The notes beneath the pieces were generated by a model. It had not been told where the DNA came from. It ran no database searches and saw nothing but the letters and a program-made list of their open reading frames with translations. A stretch of 64,000 bases of DNA, taken from NCBI GenBank assembly GCA_964518905.1, contig CAZFJL010000011.1, forward strand, positions 1-64,000, in the 5' to 3' direction. This document shows positions 24,189-33,138 of the stretch, piece by piece (position 1 is the stretch's first letter; every line of letters starts with the position of its first letter). The stretch is from RDYZ01 sp964518905 (lineage in GTDB: Bacteria; Cyanobacteriota; Cyanobacteriia; Cyanobacteriales; Geitlerinemataceae). Position numbers and translations under genes: made by a program.

Positions 24189-25163
24189 ATGGCAAGCAAC
24201 ACTGAAGATCGCAAGATGCGTGCAAAGCTGACTGAAACAACCCTCGATTTTTTCCTAAATCATCATCACGGTATTTTGTGGCCATATTTTTACGGCGCAC
24301 CCCAAGACGATCAAGATCCTGTACGTGGCGGCATTTTGTACAATGAAATGCTGGCAAGTGAGCCGGACTACTACTTATATAAATACGAAGCGGAACTGTT
24401 CCAAACCCGAGGGAAAAAACTTGCGGCCTTGATTGGGGGGGGCGCAACGTTTATTGAGCTTGGTCCGGGCAGCACTCAGAGTCTCCGACTCAAAACGCTG
24501 CCGCTCTTAAAGGTGTGCGAGGATCTGCAAGGGTATGTGGGCATTGACATTTCGCAATCATTTCTCGATCAAGGTCTGGGAACCATCCGCGAAGCGTTGC
24601 CCGATCTTCCGATTACAGGCATTCAACAGGACTTTACACAACTCACGGAGTTGCCGGATTGTCCGCGACCGGTCATTTTCTTCAAGGGCAGCACGATCAC
24701 CAATCTGACGAAGGATGAAATGCCGATGTTCATTCGATCGATCAGTGAGCTGGCGCAGGACAACCAATATTTGCTCCTGGTGCAGGATTCCAATCAGGAC
24801 GAAGCCTCGTTAATGTCGGCGTATGACACACCGAAAATGACGATGATCCAAGAAAACATTATGTATCGTGTGGCGCGGGATTGTGATACGGAAGGCATGA
24901 ATCCCGGTGCGTTTCGCTATGCACCCCAATGGGATGCACCGAACCACGACTTTAAACACGTTTTAGTCGCGACTGAGGCGCAATCCTTTACGATTCAAGG
25001 GCATACAATCACGATCAAAGCGGGCGATGAGTTCCACACCATGAGCTCGTTTAAATACCCAGTGGATGTGTTCCAAGCGGCGATCTGCTCGACGGGATAT
25101 CGCGTGGTTGATGTCATCAAAGATGCCTCCGGACGAATGGCAGCACATGTATTTAAGCGCTAG
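24189..25163 (+). CDS. Histidine-type SAM-dependent methyltransferase (EgtD-like)
   Basis: A 324-residue protein of the histidine-specific methyltransferase family (EgtD/Methyltransf_33). EgtD makes hercynine, the first step of ergothioneine synthesis. Visible features are the SAM-site FIELGPGSTQSLRLK (for the usual ELGSG), VGIDISQSFLDQG, and FFKGSTITNL followed by LLLVQDSNQD, where EgtD has its substrate loop. The ATG at 24189 with GGAG upstream is preferred to an in-frame ATG at 24105 that adds 28 unlikely residues. No EgtB or other ergothioneine gene is adjacent, so the substrate could be histidine or another amine. Family call is sound; substrate is open. Confidence 0.78.
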   Translation: MASNTEDRKMRAKLTETTLDFFLNHHHGILWPYFYGAPQDDQDPVRGGILYNEMLASEPDYYLYKYEAELFQTRGKKLAALIGGGATFIELGPGSTQSLRLKTLPLLKVCEDLQGYVGIDISQSFLDQGLGTIREALPDLPITGIQQDFTQLTELPDCPRPVIFFKGSTITNLTKDEMPMFIRSISELAQDNQYLLLVQDSNQDEASLMSAYDTPKMTMIQENIMYRVARDCDTEGMNPGAFRYAPQWDAPNHDFKHVLVATEAQSFTIQGHTITIKAGDEFHTMSSFKYPVDVFQAAICSTGYRVVDVIKDASGRMAAHVFKR

Positions 25164-25230
25164 TTCAACCGTTTGACCCAGCTTTGTCAACGACTGCGGA
25201 CGGGATAATCAAGTCTGAAAACTTACATGC

Positions 25231-25905
25231 TCAAGGCTGGTGTGGTGTTGCTGCATACTGCCGACAGTAACGCCGGTAAATCAACTCCAGCCGTCCGCCG
25301 TACTCTTCTAAGTCCGCGCGTTGACGGCGGTAGAGGCTACGAAATCCGTTCGCAAACAGCAGCGTGACGATCGCTACGACCAGGCCAAACACCGTCGATG
25401 ATAGCGCAGCGCCAATGCCTGCGGTGATTGCGGTCGGATCGTTTTGGGTCGGGTCGCCCAACTGAAGCCCGCCAAAACTTTGGATGAGGCCGAGGATAGT
25501 TCCGAGTAGACCGAGCAGGGGGGCGATCGTGACGATCGTCTCGAATAGGGTGCTGAAGCGTCGCAGGGTCACGAGTTCGGCGCGGGCGGCGGTTTCGAGG
25601 GCGAGGGAAAATTCGCTGGGGGTGGGGCGATCGAGTTCGAGGGCTTCGAGGAAGACGCGGGCGATCGGTAGATTGAGGTTTGCCCGTAGGAGGTCGGTGG
25701 CGGCGGGGCCGTTAACCTGGATTGTTTTCAAGGCTTGACGCACGATCGGATCTTGCTTGCGGACAATCTGCCACCAAAACCAGCAGCGTTCACCGATCGC
25801 GGACAGCGACAGCAAGGAGAGCGCCAGTAGCGGAATGGCGACGATCCCGCCAAACTGTCCAGCGATCGCCAGGAATGGGGGCGGGATGATCAGGGAGTCA
25901 AGCAT
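25231..25905 (-). CDS. MotA/TolQ/ExbB proton channel family protein
   Basis: A 224-residue inner-membrane protein of the ExbB/TolQ family, which uses the proton gradient to energise outer-membrane transport through TonB. It has an N-terminal helix (GIVAIPLLALSLLSLSAIGERCWF) and the conserved pair of later helices, TIVTIAPLLGLLGTILGLIQSFGG and IGAALSSTVFGLVVAIVTLLFANG, with the family GTV/GLLGTI pattern. It lies 68 bp after a binding-lipoprotein gene on the same strand, suggesting a role in iron or corrinoid uptake. No ExbD or TonB gene is present beside it. Start: MLDSLIIPPPFL; length typical. Confidence 0.9.
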   Translation of the reverse strand: MLDSLIIPPPFLAIAGQFGGIVAIPLLALSLLSLSAIGERCWFWWQIVRKQDPIVRQALKTIQVNGPAATDLLRANLNLPIARVFLEALELDRPTPSEFSLALETAARAELVTLRRFSTLFETIVTIAPLLGLLGTILGLIQSFGGLQLGDPTQNDPTAITAGIGAALSSTVFGLVVAIVTLLFANGFRSLYRRQRADLEEYGGRLELIYRRYCRQYAATPHQP

Positions 25906-25973
25906 CGAGCGTTTTAAGGAGGTTCAACGAAAATATGGCGGTTACAGAAAATTATGTCTACACCGTCGGATCA

Positions 25974-27263
25974 TTAACTAGCGGGGCGTTGTGTAGCGAA
26001 AGAACGGCGAGTTACGGAAATATCACTTTTGAGCTGGATCTCGCGAGCGGTGCGGTAGGGCATGTCGAAGATGTCTGCCAGTTGGTTGATCGTTGTATCG
26101 ATGTTGGCGAGTGTCGCGGGTTTGACCAAGCCGTAATAGTCCACGAGGAAAACACGATCGTTTTTCACGGCTTGTAAATCTTGCCAGAAGGGAAGGGATT
26201 CAAACTCGGCGATCGGGGCGGCGCTGCCCGGTGTTTCGATGATCAGGATGGTATCGGGATCGGCTTCGGCGATCGCCTCCGGCTCAAGGGTGACATAACC
26301 GGCTGCCGATCGCTGTTCGTCGAGATTGGCGGCGATATTGTGCGTAAACGGCTCGATCGCGTTGCCGCCCCAGCTTTTGCGGTTGAGGGAAAACAGGGGA
26401 TCGCGGCTGGCCAGGATCAGGGTTGAGCTGCGATCGGGATTGTCTGCGGAGGATTCACTCGCCGATTCACTCGCCGATTCACTCGCCGATTCATCTGCCG
26501 ATTCCTCGGTCTCGTCTGATTCTTTCAACGCTTTGGCTGAAGCCGTTTTCGTCGTGTCCGTTGTCTCGTCCGTCGTAGCTTGAGCGATCGCCGTTTCGGT
26601 ATCGGTTTCGGCGTCTTCCGTTTGCGGTGTAGTTGCGGTGCGATCGGAATTGTCTAATGCTGCTGAATTGCTAGGTTGTTCCGAATCATCGGCATTATCC
26701 AAGTCGCTAGAATCCCCAGAATCATCTGACGTCGAAGCCGGACGCAGGGCAGCATAACGATCGAGCAGCGGCGTCGGGTCTGTGCTGGTCGCGCGGGCGA
26801 GATCTTCGATCGTGGCAAAGAGGCTATCCCAACCGTCGAGGCGATAGCGCTGGGTGGGAATTCCCGCCTCATCGAGCTGCGCCAGGATGCGCTCATGGAC
26901 GCCTTCGATCCCCACCACGAGATCGGGACGCAGATCAATAATTGCCTTAACATCAAACTCGCGACCGTCGCCGATATCTGGATATTGGCTCAGATCGGCG
27001 TGATCGGAAACGTTACGATCGTGGACAACACCAACGAGCTTGTCCGGATCGAGCTGATACAAGATATCCGCCGCTAACGATGACAGCGCTACGGTGCGCT
27101 TGGCGTCGGAGATCGGCTCGCTGGGCTGGGCGATCGCAGCGGTTGTCCCGCTGGCCGATTTACCGTTTGGGGTTGAAACGGCAGATGGTTGACCCGAATT
27201 GCAGCCCCATAGACCGATCGCAAACAGCGATGCTACCGCTAACTGCTGACTTAGATTTGCCAT
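25974..27263 (-). CDS. Periplasmic iron-siderophore/B12-type binding lipoprotein with acidic insert
   Basis: A 429-residue lipoprotein of the FecB/BtuF substrate-binding family. The signal peptide ends in a lipobox LWGCNS. The N-lobe is clear (TVALSSLAADILYQLDPDKLVG, AIIDLRPDLVVGIEG), as is the C-lobe (SLPFWQDLQAVKNDRVFLVD). Between them, about residues 172-277, lies an acidic Ser/Thr/Asp/Glu-rich low-complexity insert that is not part of the usual fold; its end is encoded by 12-bp tandem repeats. The TTG at 27275 would add four residues, but the ATG at 27263 has TGAGG 6 nt upstream. The ExbB-type gene follows 68 bp downstream. The substrate (ferric siderophore, haem or cobalamin) is not determined. 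Confidence 0.85.
   Translation of the reverse strand: MANLSQQLAVASLFAIGLWGCNSGQPSAVSTPNGKSASGTTAAIAQPSEPISDAKRTVALSSLAADILYQLDPDKLVGVVHDRNVSDHADLSQYPDIGDGREFDVKAIIDLRPDLVVGIEGVHERILAQLDEAGIPTQRYRLDGWDSLFATIEDLARATSTDPTPLLDRYAALRPASTSDDSGDSSDLDNADDSEQPSNSAALDNSDRTATTPQTEDAETDTETAIAQATTDETTDTTKTASAKALKESDETEESADESASESASESASESSADNPDRSSTLILASRDPLFSLNRKSWGGNAIEPFTHNIAANLDEQRSAAGYVTLEPEAIAEADPDTILIIETPGSAAPIAEFESLPFWQDLQAVKNDRVFLVDYYGLVKPATLANIDTTINQLADIFDMPYRTAREIQLKSDISVTRRSFATQRPAS
26452..26511. repeat. 12-bp tandem repeats inside the binding-lipoprotein gene
   Basis: GATTCACTCGCC is repeated three times exactly (26452-26487), then twice with changes. On the coding strand it gives a (ESAS/ESAD)n run at residues 251-271. 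The number of copies may vary by slippage without breaking the frame, since units are multiples of three. Confidence 0.8.
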
Positions 27264-27457
27264 ACCGCACCTCAATTTCAGTGGATCGACCGATTAATTT
27301 TCGATCAATCTCAAATGTGTTGCCCAGCTCCGGTTTTGATCGCGACTGCGATCGTGCCCCTTCCCTGCTAATTAGACTAGCCCGCTTCCTGAAGCTTGGG
27401 ATAGCACCGACAGGACAGCGGCGCGATCGGTCTGTGGTCTCGGATATTTCACCGGGG

Positions 27458-27605
27458 ACAGGACTTACGCCAAATGGGTCAAGTCACCCAAGCTTATGAA
27501 TGGATACGATGCGTAACACAAGCTTCCAGCTTGTTTACAACCAAGATGGTTGAGTTACGTGGCTTAAGTCACTTTAATTTTCTTGGGCTACGGAAGAAGT
27601 CCTGT
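27458..27605. mobile_element. Possible MITE with ACAGGACTT ends
   Basis: A 148-bp stretch bounded by ACAGGACTT and AAGTCCTGT, with the left end reading GGACTTACGC as in many IS5/IS630-type ends. It contains a palindrome ACAAGCTTCCAGCTTGT (near 27520) and no coding capacity. It is directly followed by the GTAGGGTGG repeat at 27628. Ends are short, so the call is tentative. Confidence 0.4.
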
Positions 27606-27627
27606 TGTTGAATTGGCACAGTAGCCA

Positions 27628-27699
27628 GTAGGGTGGGCACTGCCCACCGCGATCAGCCCGCGTATCAGTATCCGTGATGGTGGGCAATGCCCACCCTAC
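27628..27699. repeat. GTAGGGTGGGCA...TGCCCACCCTAC palindromic repeat (copy 2)
   Basis: A 72-bp repeat matching 6155-6226, here with nearly perfect outer arms GTAGGGTGGGCA and TGCCCACCCTAC. It lies 11 bp from the stop codon of the CHAT-domain gene, on the 3' side, as does copy 1 relative to its TPR gene. Confidence 0.75.
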
Positions 27700-27710
27700 A
27701 AAACTTTCAA

Positions 27711-30575
27711 CTATAGCCAATTCCCAATCAGGACAAACGGAGCCCAATAAAACGGTTTGGCATAGTCGCCCCCGAGTGCGATCGTCTGAAGTTGGGCCTG
27801 TCGCAGGGCTTCGGTTTTACTGATATCCGGCTGCGCCAAAGCTTCATAGAGAAAGGTCATTTGTCGCGCGGTCGCATCGTCATTGACACCCCAGAGAGAG
27901 GCGATCGTTGACCGTGCGCCGCTCTGAACCGCAAATCCGGCCATACCGAGGATTGCGAGCTTATCACCGATCGCCGTTTGGCACGCACTCAGAACCAACA
28001 AGTCGATCGCGCCGTGACGCATCTCATCGCGGCTTAGGAGTGCATCCCGAAAGTCTGTGAGCTGGAGTTTGCCATCCCAGGCGAGGACGAAGGTACTGTC
28101 TGGTGTTGAGCCAAACTGTCCGTGGGTGGCTAGGTGAATGATGGGATGGGAGGCGTAACGTAGGGCATCCTTGAGTTGCTGGAGGGTGAATTGTTGATTG
28201 AGGCGCAATTCGGAGGGCAGACGATCGGCGATCGCTTTAACCTCGTTGCGTACACCGGGAAGGGGGCTAAACCCTTGGCGTGCGTCTTCGAGCGCTCCGA
28301 GAAAAACACTGAAGGACGCGCGAGACTGTGGTGCGGTTTCGAGCAGTTGCAGGCTGGGAGCCAGAGCGACGTTGTAGCGCTCGATCGCGTAATGTTGACC
28401 GTCAAACAATGCCGCCATCGGAATCGTCCGAAATGGCGCATCGAGCACGAAGACTAAGGTTTCAATTTGTGCAGCTTCTAGGCTGGCGGCGAAGGGTGCA
28501 ATCATCCAGCGATCGAGGCGCTGCATCGCCTCTTGTTGTTCCCCTAGACCTCGCGATCGGCTCATCGACGATCGCGCCGCCGCTGCTGCTGCCAGGGTGA
28601 CCGCCTGAGGTTGTCGCACCGTATGACGCTGCATCGTGTCATCAGGTAAGGACAGCAGGATTTCGAGCCGATCGGACAGCACGATCGGATACAGAATAGC
28701 GGCCTGGGGATCGATCTTGCCCACCTCGATCGGGCGACTGATTAAACAATTGGCGCGAAAATAATTCGAGATCTCGGCCACTTGTAACGCTTCGAGTAGG
28801 TCGCGAGCTTCGCGGATCGCGTCCTGACTGGCATTGTTTTGTAGCAGCAGCCCGATCGCCTCGCGATAGATCGGCTCGACCGTATTTTGAAATGAGAGTT
28901 GAGTGTCACTATCCGACAGGGCGTATGCCTGCCGGAAACTTTGGAACTGCACGATCGCCTGACGGTAGGATTCAAGCGCCTCCGCTGGACGGTTGGCTTG
29001 GACGAGCAAGCGACCCAGCCGATGGTGATAAATGGCCGCAATGCCCATCGCCTGAGCTTGGTTGGCCAGAGCGATCGCATCCTGGGTCAGCGCGATCGCA
29101 GGTGTGAGATCGTCGAGGTCGCGATAAAGCTGCGCCAACTCGCTGGCGATCTTCGCCTGGGTGCGTCGATCGCCCGCATCTCGACGATCGACAAGTCCAG
29201 CACTTAAGCCAGTGGCGAGATCACGGGGAGCGATCGCCCAGCGGTGAGCATGGTCGTGCCAATCCCGAACGCGCTCGCTGAGATAGACCTGAAGCTGTGA
29301 TTTGGCCTGACTGTCCGGTAAATTAATAATTCGATCCAGTAGGCTGGGCAGCGCCTGATCGATCGCAGGGCTGTAGGTGATTTCGCTAGGCGAACGATCG
29401 CGGGGTGTTCCGATCCACTCAGCCGCAGCCTCGAACTCATCATCAGTACGGAATGAATCCAGGCTCGTCGTCGATCTCTGATCCTGGCGTGCGATTTCGA
29501 TCGCGATCTCGCTGTCGATCGCGCCTAGTGCAGCGGCGATCGCATCCGGGCTATCGGGGTTAATGGCTGCGGCTTCGCGGTAACGTTGAGCCGCGAGGAT
29601 CGGATCGCCGCGATCGCGAGCCAAACGGGCAAGGCGAGACAAAATGGTACGGCGAGCGTCCGTAAGATGAGCGCGGCGAGCCAGCCTGAGCGCCTGTTCA
29701 AACAAATTCTGAGCATCATCCCGCTGCCCGATCGTCAGCTCTACATCTGCGAGATGCAGCAAATGGATCGTCTGTAGCTCAACATTTTCAATCCGATCGA
29801 GGTCAATCCGATCGAGGTCATCACGCACCATTGTTAACCGTTGACGAGCGCGTTGATCTAAGCCGAGTTCATGGTAGAGAGCGGCTAGATCAAGCTGAGT
29901 GGCGATCGTTCCCGCCGGGTCATCAATCTGCTGATAGAACGAGAGCGCCGTTTCCCAACTGTCGATCGCCGATTCAGCCAGACCATCGGCTTGCTGAAGG
30001 TGACCCCGTTGAGCCTGAAGCTGTGCGCTGAGAGCCGGTGGAGGATTGGTCAGATTTGCGAGCAAGGTGAACCCGCGATCGAGAGTGATCGTGGCCGCCT
30101 CAAACTCGCCCATCTCGAAGTTGGTTCGCGACAGCATGTAGGCGCTTCCGGCAGCTTCTGCCCACTGCTGTGTCCGTTCGTAGTGTGCGATCGCCGCTGC
30201 AAAATCACGCTGGGCTTGGGCGTAGTCGTGACGTCTCAAGGCGTCGCGCCCCGACTGCTCGCGATCGTTGGCATTGGGAAAGGGGGGAATGGTCGCCGCT
30301 ACTGTACTGTGATCGGCGATCGGTGCGGTGCGATCGAGATCGCCCACCGAGGCGGCGTCAATCTCCTGAGGGAACAGCAGTCCTGGAAACACCACCAGCA
30401 AAGAGGTCACAACCCCCAACGCAAGCCGATATGCTACGTAGCGGCGTTTTTGCAGGAAATATTTACGGGGATGATCAAGATGATGAAATTGAGACGAAGC
30501 GTTTTTGTTGACCTGAACCAAAAGATGCTCCAGTCGGCAGCGCACAACCTGTAAAACCATAGCTATAGCGATCAT
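27711..30575 (-). CDS. TPR-CHAT domain protein (caspase-like)
   Basis: A 954-residue protein with a membrane or signal segment at about residues 51-68 (LALGVVTSLLVVFPGLLF), TPR-like helical repeats from about 95 to 610, and a C-terminal CHAT domain (about 630-954). CHAT domains are caspase-fold peptidases. The His-Cys dyad is visible in IIHLATHGQF and LLVLSACQTAIGD, and the domain ends with the usual FYWAPFVLIGNW. Such proteins are abundant in filamentous cyanobacteria; some CHAT proteins work in defence or cell death, others in signalling. The first ATG at 30575 leaves a long N-terminal extension before the membrane segment; a start at 30560 is equally possible. Monocistronic. Confidence 0.9.
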   Translation of the reverse strand: MIAIAMVLQVVRCRLEHLLVQVNKNASSQFHHLDHPRKYFLQKRRYVAYRLALGVVTSLLVVFPGLLFPQEIDAASVGDLDRTAPIADHSTVAATIPPFPNANDREQSGRDALRRHDYAQAQRDFAAAIAHYERTQQWAEAAGSAYMLSRTNFEMGEFEAATITLDRGFTLLANLTNPPPALSAQLQAQRGHLQQADGLAESAIDSWETALSFYQQIDDPAGTIATQLDLAALYHELGLDQRARQRLTMVRDDLDRIDLDRIENVELQTIHLLHLADVELTIGQRDDAQNLFEQALRLARRAHLTDARRTILSRLARLARDRGDPILAAQRYREAAAINPDSPDAIAAALGAIDSEIAIEIARQDQRSTTSLDSFRTDDEFEAAAEWIGTPRDRSPSEITYSPAIDQALPSLLDRIINLPDSQAKSQLQVYLSERVRDWHDHAHRWAIAPRDLATGLSAGLVDRRDAGDRRTQAKIASELAQLYRDLDDLTPAIALTQDAIALANQAQAMGIAAIYHHRLGRLLVQANRPAEALESYRQAIVQFQSFRQAYALSDSDTQLSFQNTVEPIYREAIGLLLQNNASQDAIREARDLLEALQVAEISNYFRANCLISRPIEVGKIDPQAAILYPIVLSDRLEILLSLPDDTMQRHTVRQPQAVTLAAAAAARSSMSRSRGLGEQQEAMQRLDRWMIAPFAASLEAAQIETLVFVLDAPFRTIPMAALFDGQHYAIERYNVALAPSLQLLETAPQSRASFSVFLGALEDARQGFSPLPGVRNEVKAIADRLPSELRLNQQFTLQQLKDALRYASHPIIHLATHGQFGSTPDSTFVLAWDGKLQLTDFRDALLSRDEMRHGAIDLLVLSACQTAIGDKLAILGMAGFAVQSGARSTIASLWGVNDDATARQMTFLYEALAQPDISKTEALRQAQLQTIALGGDYAKPFYWAPFVLIGNWL

Positions 30576-30853
30576 ATTCTCGGCAGGTCGTGATGCTTGA
30601 GATTAGCGACCCGATCCAGTAGCATTCGTTGCGCTTGAGGACGCTACCCGCCAGTTTGATTTGAAATGGACAACTCAGTTTGTTTCACCCAATAATCACA
30701 GTACGTGCAGCCTTGAAGATTTCACCGCGATCGTAGCGGATAGACCGCGAGAGGCGATCGCATCAAATCTGTAAGCTTCTCGATCGCTGAGGTTGAGAGG
30801 GTTGTATTCTTCGTTAACGCGCCGCTAACCATTGCCCATCATTCCCTTCAGCC

Positions 30854-31789
30854 ATGTCCGACCCACTTCGCTTGTCTGTCCATCGTCGTTTTTCATGGGT
30901 CATTGTCAGCGCCGCGATCGTTGCGGCTCCTGGCGTGACCCCGGCCAGCTTCGCCCATAATATCGAAACCGACGGCGATGTTGGCGCAACCTTTCACCTC
31001 GAACCGAATCACAACCCCAAGTCCGGCGAACCCGCGACGGTTTGGTTTGCCTTGACCCGCAATGGCGGCGAGCCGATCCCGCTCAGTGACTGCGATTGCA
31101 CGTTGTCGATCGTCAATACCCAAGACGAAGCCAAGACGATCGAAGCGCCGGAATTAACGGCGATCGACGTAGAAACCTATACCGATATTCCCAGTGCCGA
31201 GGTGGTATTCCCCGAAGCGGGACTCTACGCGGTCAAACTCAGCGGTACACCCAGCGCGACAGCAGCGGAGACGTTTGAGGCGTTTGAACTGAGCTATGAC
31301 GTGACGGCACGACCGGGCGACGCGACGGATGATGCGGACACCGCCGCCGATGCAACTGCCGACGAGACCGCCAAAGAGACCGACGAGAATCCAGCCGGAC
31401 AAATGCAACGCAACCCAGTGGTTGACTCCTGGGTGTGGTTAATTCTGTCGCTGTTGATGTTGGGCGCGGGTGCAGTCCTGGGGTCGATCGTCTTGGGTCG
31501 CTTTGTCCTCGGAGTCATTCGACAACGTCAGGGACGATCGCCACGTCGCCCCAAAACAGACCGCTCGCAACCCACCGAACCGCTCACAAAACCGACCAAT
31601 TCGACTCCCGCAAACGCCGATCCGGTCAGCGAACCCATTAGCACAGCTCCAGCAGTGACAGACACAAAGACCGAAGCTTCGACGGCATCGGCGATCGTGT
31701 CAGAGGCACAGCCTGCCCCAGATCCGTCCACGTCCTCCGATTCGTCGAACTCTACCGATGCCATCTCCTCGATCAAGGATTGGGATTAG
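30854..31789 (+). CDS. Membrane-anchored hypothetical protein with Ig-like domain
   Basis: A 311-residue protein with a signal peptide (WVIVSAAIVAAPGVTPASFA, cut near FAH-NIE), an extracytoplasmic beta-rich domain (about 36-160) with a DCDC pair (residues 78-81), an acidic linker rich in D/A/T, one transmembrane helix (about 193-220; WLILSLLMLGAGAVLG) and a long Ser/Pro/Thr/Ala cytoplasmic tail. The beta domain pattern, HLEPNHNPKSGEPATVWFAL, suggests an immunoglobulin-like fold similar to YtkA/CopC-like proteins, but no metal motif is certain. The ATG at 30854 leads directly into the signal peptide. It is convergent with nadA. Confidence 0.75.
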   Translation: MSDPLRLSVHRRFSWVIVSAAIVAAPGVTPASFAHNIETDGDVGATFHLEPNHNPKSGEPATVWFALTRNGGEPIPLSDCDCTLSIVNTQDEAKTIEAPELTAIDVETYTDIPSAEVVFPEAGLYAVKLSGTPSATAAETFEAFELSYDVTARPGDATDDADTAADATADETAKETDENPAGQMQRNPVVDSWVWLILSLLMLGAGAVLGSIVLGRFVLGVIRQRQGRSPRRPKTDRSQPTEPLTKPTNSTPANADPVSEPISTAPAVTDTKTEASTASAIVSEAQPAPDPSTSSDSSNSTDAISSIKDWD

Positions 31790-31805
31790 TTGTGAGTTGT
31801 TCACC

Positions 31806-32768
31806 CTAACGGCTCATCTCTAGCATCTTTTGAATCGGAGCCAACGCCGCCACCCGGATATCCTCGGGCAGTATGATTTCCGGCTGACGGTTGATCATGG
31901 CATCGCGGAGTTTTTCTAGCGTGTTTAAGCGCATGTGCGGGCATTCGTTACAGGCGCAATTGCCCTCGGGCGGTGCGGGAATAAACGTTTTATCGGGCAT
32001 CGCTTTTTCCATTTGGTGAATGATGCCCGGTTCGGTTGCGACGATGAACGCTGGGCGATCGCTCACCTGAGCGCGTTTAAGCAGTGCCGTCGTCGAGCCG
32101 ATAAAATCCGCGTGCGCCAACACCGGCGGCTCACATTCCGGGTGCGCCAACACCTCCGCCTCGGGGTGTTGCACCTTAAGCTGCACCAGCTTCTTCTCCG
32201 AGAAAATTTCGTGAACGATGCAGCTTCCATCCCACAGGATTAACTCCCGTCCGGTTTGCTCCATCACGTAGCGCCCAAGGTTGCGATCGGGCGCGAAGAT
32301 AATCGGTCGATCGGCGGGAAGCTGATTGACGAGATCCACCGCATTCGAGCTGGTGCAAATCACGTCGCTTAGGGCTTTGATCGCGGCGGTGCAGTTGATG
32401 TAGGAGACCACGATCGCGCCGGGATGCTGCGCTTTGAACCGGGCGAACTCGTCAGGCGGACAGCTATCAGCCAGCGAGCAACCCGCATCGAGATCAGGCA
32501 ACAAAACGAGCTTATCGGGATTAAGAATCTTCGCCGTTTCCGCCATAAAGTGAACCCCGGCAAAGACGATCACATCGGCGTCCGTTTCGGCGGCTTGACG
32601 CGCGAGACCGAGGGAATCACCGATGTAGTCGGCGGCGTCCTGGATATCGGCATCTTGGTAGTAGTGCGCCAGGACGATCGCGTTCAGGTCGCGCTTAAGC
32701 TCGTCGATTTCGGCGAACAGGTCACGGGCGATCGGGGCAGAGGCGGGGCGGGTGGCGGTTGTAAACAC
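31806..32768 (-). CDS. nadA: Quinolinate synthase NadA
   Basis: NadA condenses iminoaspartate with dihydroxyacetone phosphate to quinolinate in NAD synthesis and needs an oxygen-sensitive [4Fe-4S] cluster. The 320-residue length is typical of the long-lived three-domain form. Conserved parts are LNAIVLAHYYQDADIQDAAD, FAGVHFMAETAKILNPDK, the cysteines in VVSYINCTAAIK, LAHPECEPPV and NCACNECPHM, and the final LNTLEKLRDAM. The ATG at 32768 is the first in frame. No nadB or nadC is adjacent. It is convergent with the membrane-anchored hypothetical gene. Confidence 0.96.
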   Translation of the reverse strand: MFTTATRPASAPIARDLFAEIDELKRDLNAIVLAHYYQDADIQDAADYIGDSLGLARQAAETDADVIVFAGVHFMAETAKILNPDKLVLLPDLDAGCSLADSCPPDEFARFKAQHPGAIVVSYINCTAAIKALSDVICTSSNAVDLVNQLPADRPIIFAPDRNLGRYVMEQTGRELILWDGSCIVHEIFSEKKLVQLKVQHPEAEVLAHPECEPPVLAHADFIGSTTALLKRAQVSDRPAFIVATEPGIIHQMEKAMPDKTFIPAPPEGNCACNECPHMRLNTLEKLRDAMINRQPEIILPEDIRVAALAPIQKMLEMSR

Positions 32769-32835
32769 GATGTTACGGACGGCTGAAACGTCGTCGGATC
32801 TGGGCGGAGTCGGACACGAGGAGGAGACAGAATTG

Positions 32836-33087
32836 ATGAGAGGACAGATTTTAAGACAGGCAACAGGGTTTGTGTTGGGGTTTGTGTTGGGGTTTGCGTT
32901 GCTGCTCGATCGTCATCACAAATCGGCGGTTGATCGAATTATAGTGGATTTCACCAAAATAGAACGCTACGCGATCGAGTACGGATATCCCACGCCCGCG
33001 AGCCGATCGGTACAGCGCCGAAGCTACCCCGACTCCTTTAAAATGGTCTGCGACAGTCAAGCGCAAGTTTTGATGTTTTATCGTTGA
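32836..33087 (+). CDS. Doubtful small protein with hydrophobic N-terminus
   Basis: An 83-codon frame with a GGAG sequence about 12 nt before its ATG. It has one hydrophobic stretch (FVLGFVLGFALLL) that is encoded by three 12-bp tandem repeats (32866-32901), so the hydrophobicity may simply be a product of slippage. The remainder (RSVQRRSYPDSFKMVCDSQ) shows no known motif. It sits between divergent nadA and bolA and could be part of the bolA leader. Given at low confidence. Confidence 0.28.
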   Translation: MRGQILRQATGFVLGFVLGFALLLDRHHKSAVDRIIVDFTKIERYAIEYGYPTPASRSVQRRSYPDSFKMVCDSQAQVLMFYR

Positions 33088-33138
33088 ATGTGATGCGCTG
33101 CGGTGCAGGCATTCAACCCGATCGACTCAGGAGAGGAA

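Noticed and set aside
25935..26177. 80-codon plus-strand frame with a perfect AAGGAGG ribosome binding site
   Set aside because: It is antisense to the end of the binding-lipoprotein gene, its amino-acid pattern mirrors that gene, and no family features are visible. The Shine-Dalgarno match is probably chance.
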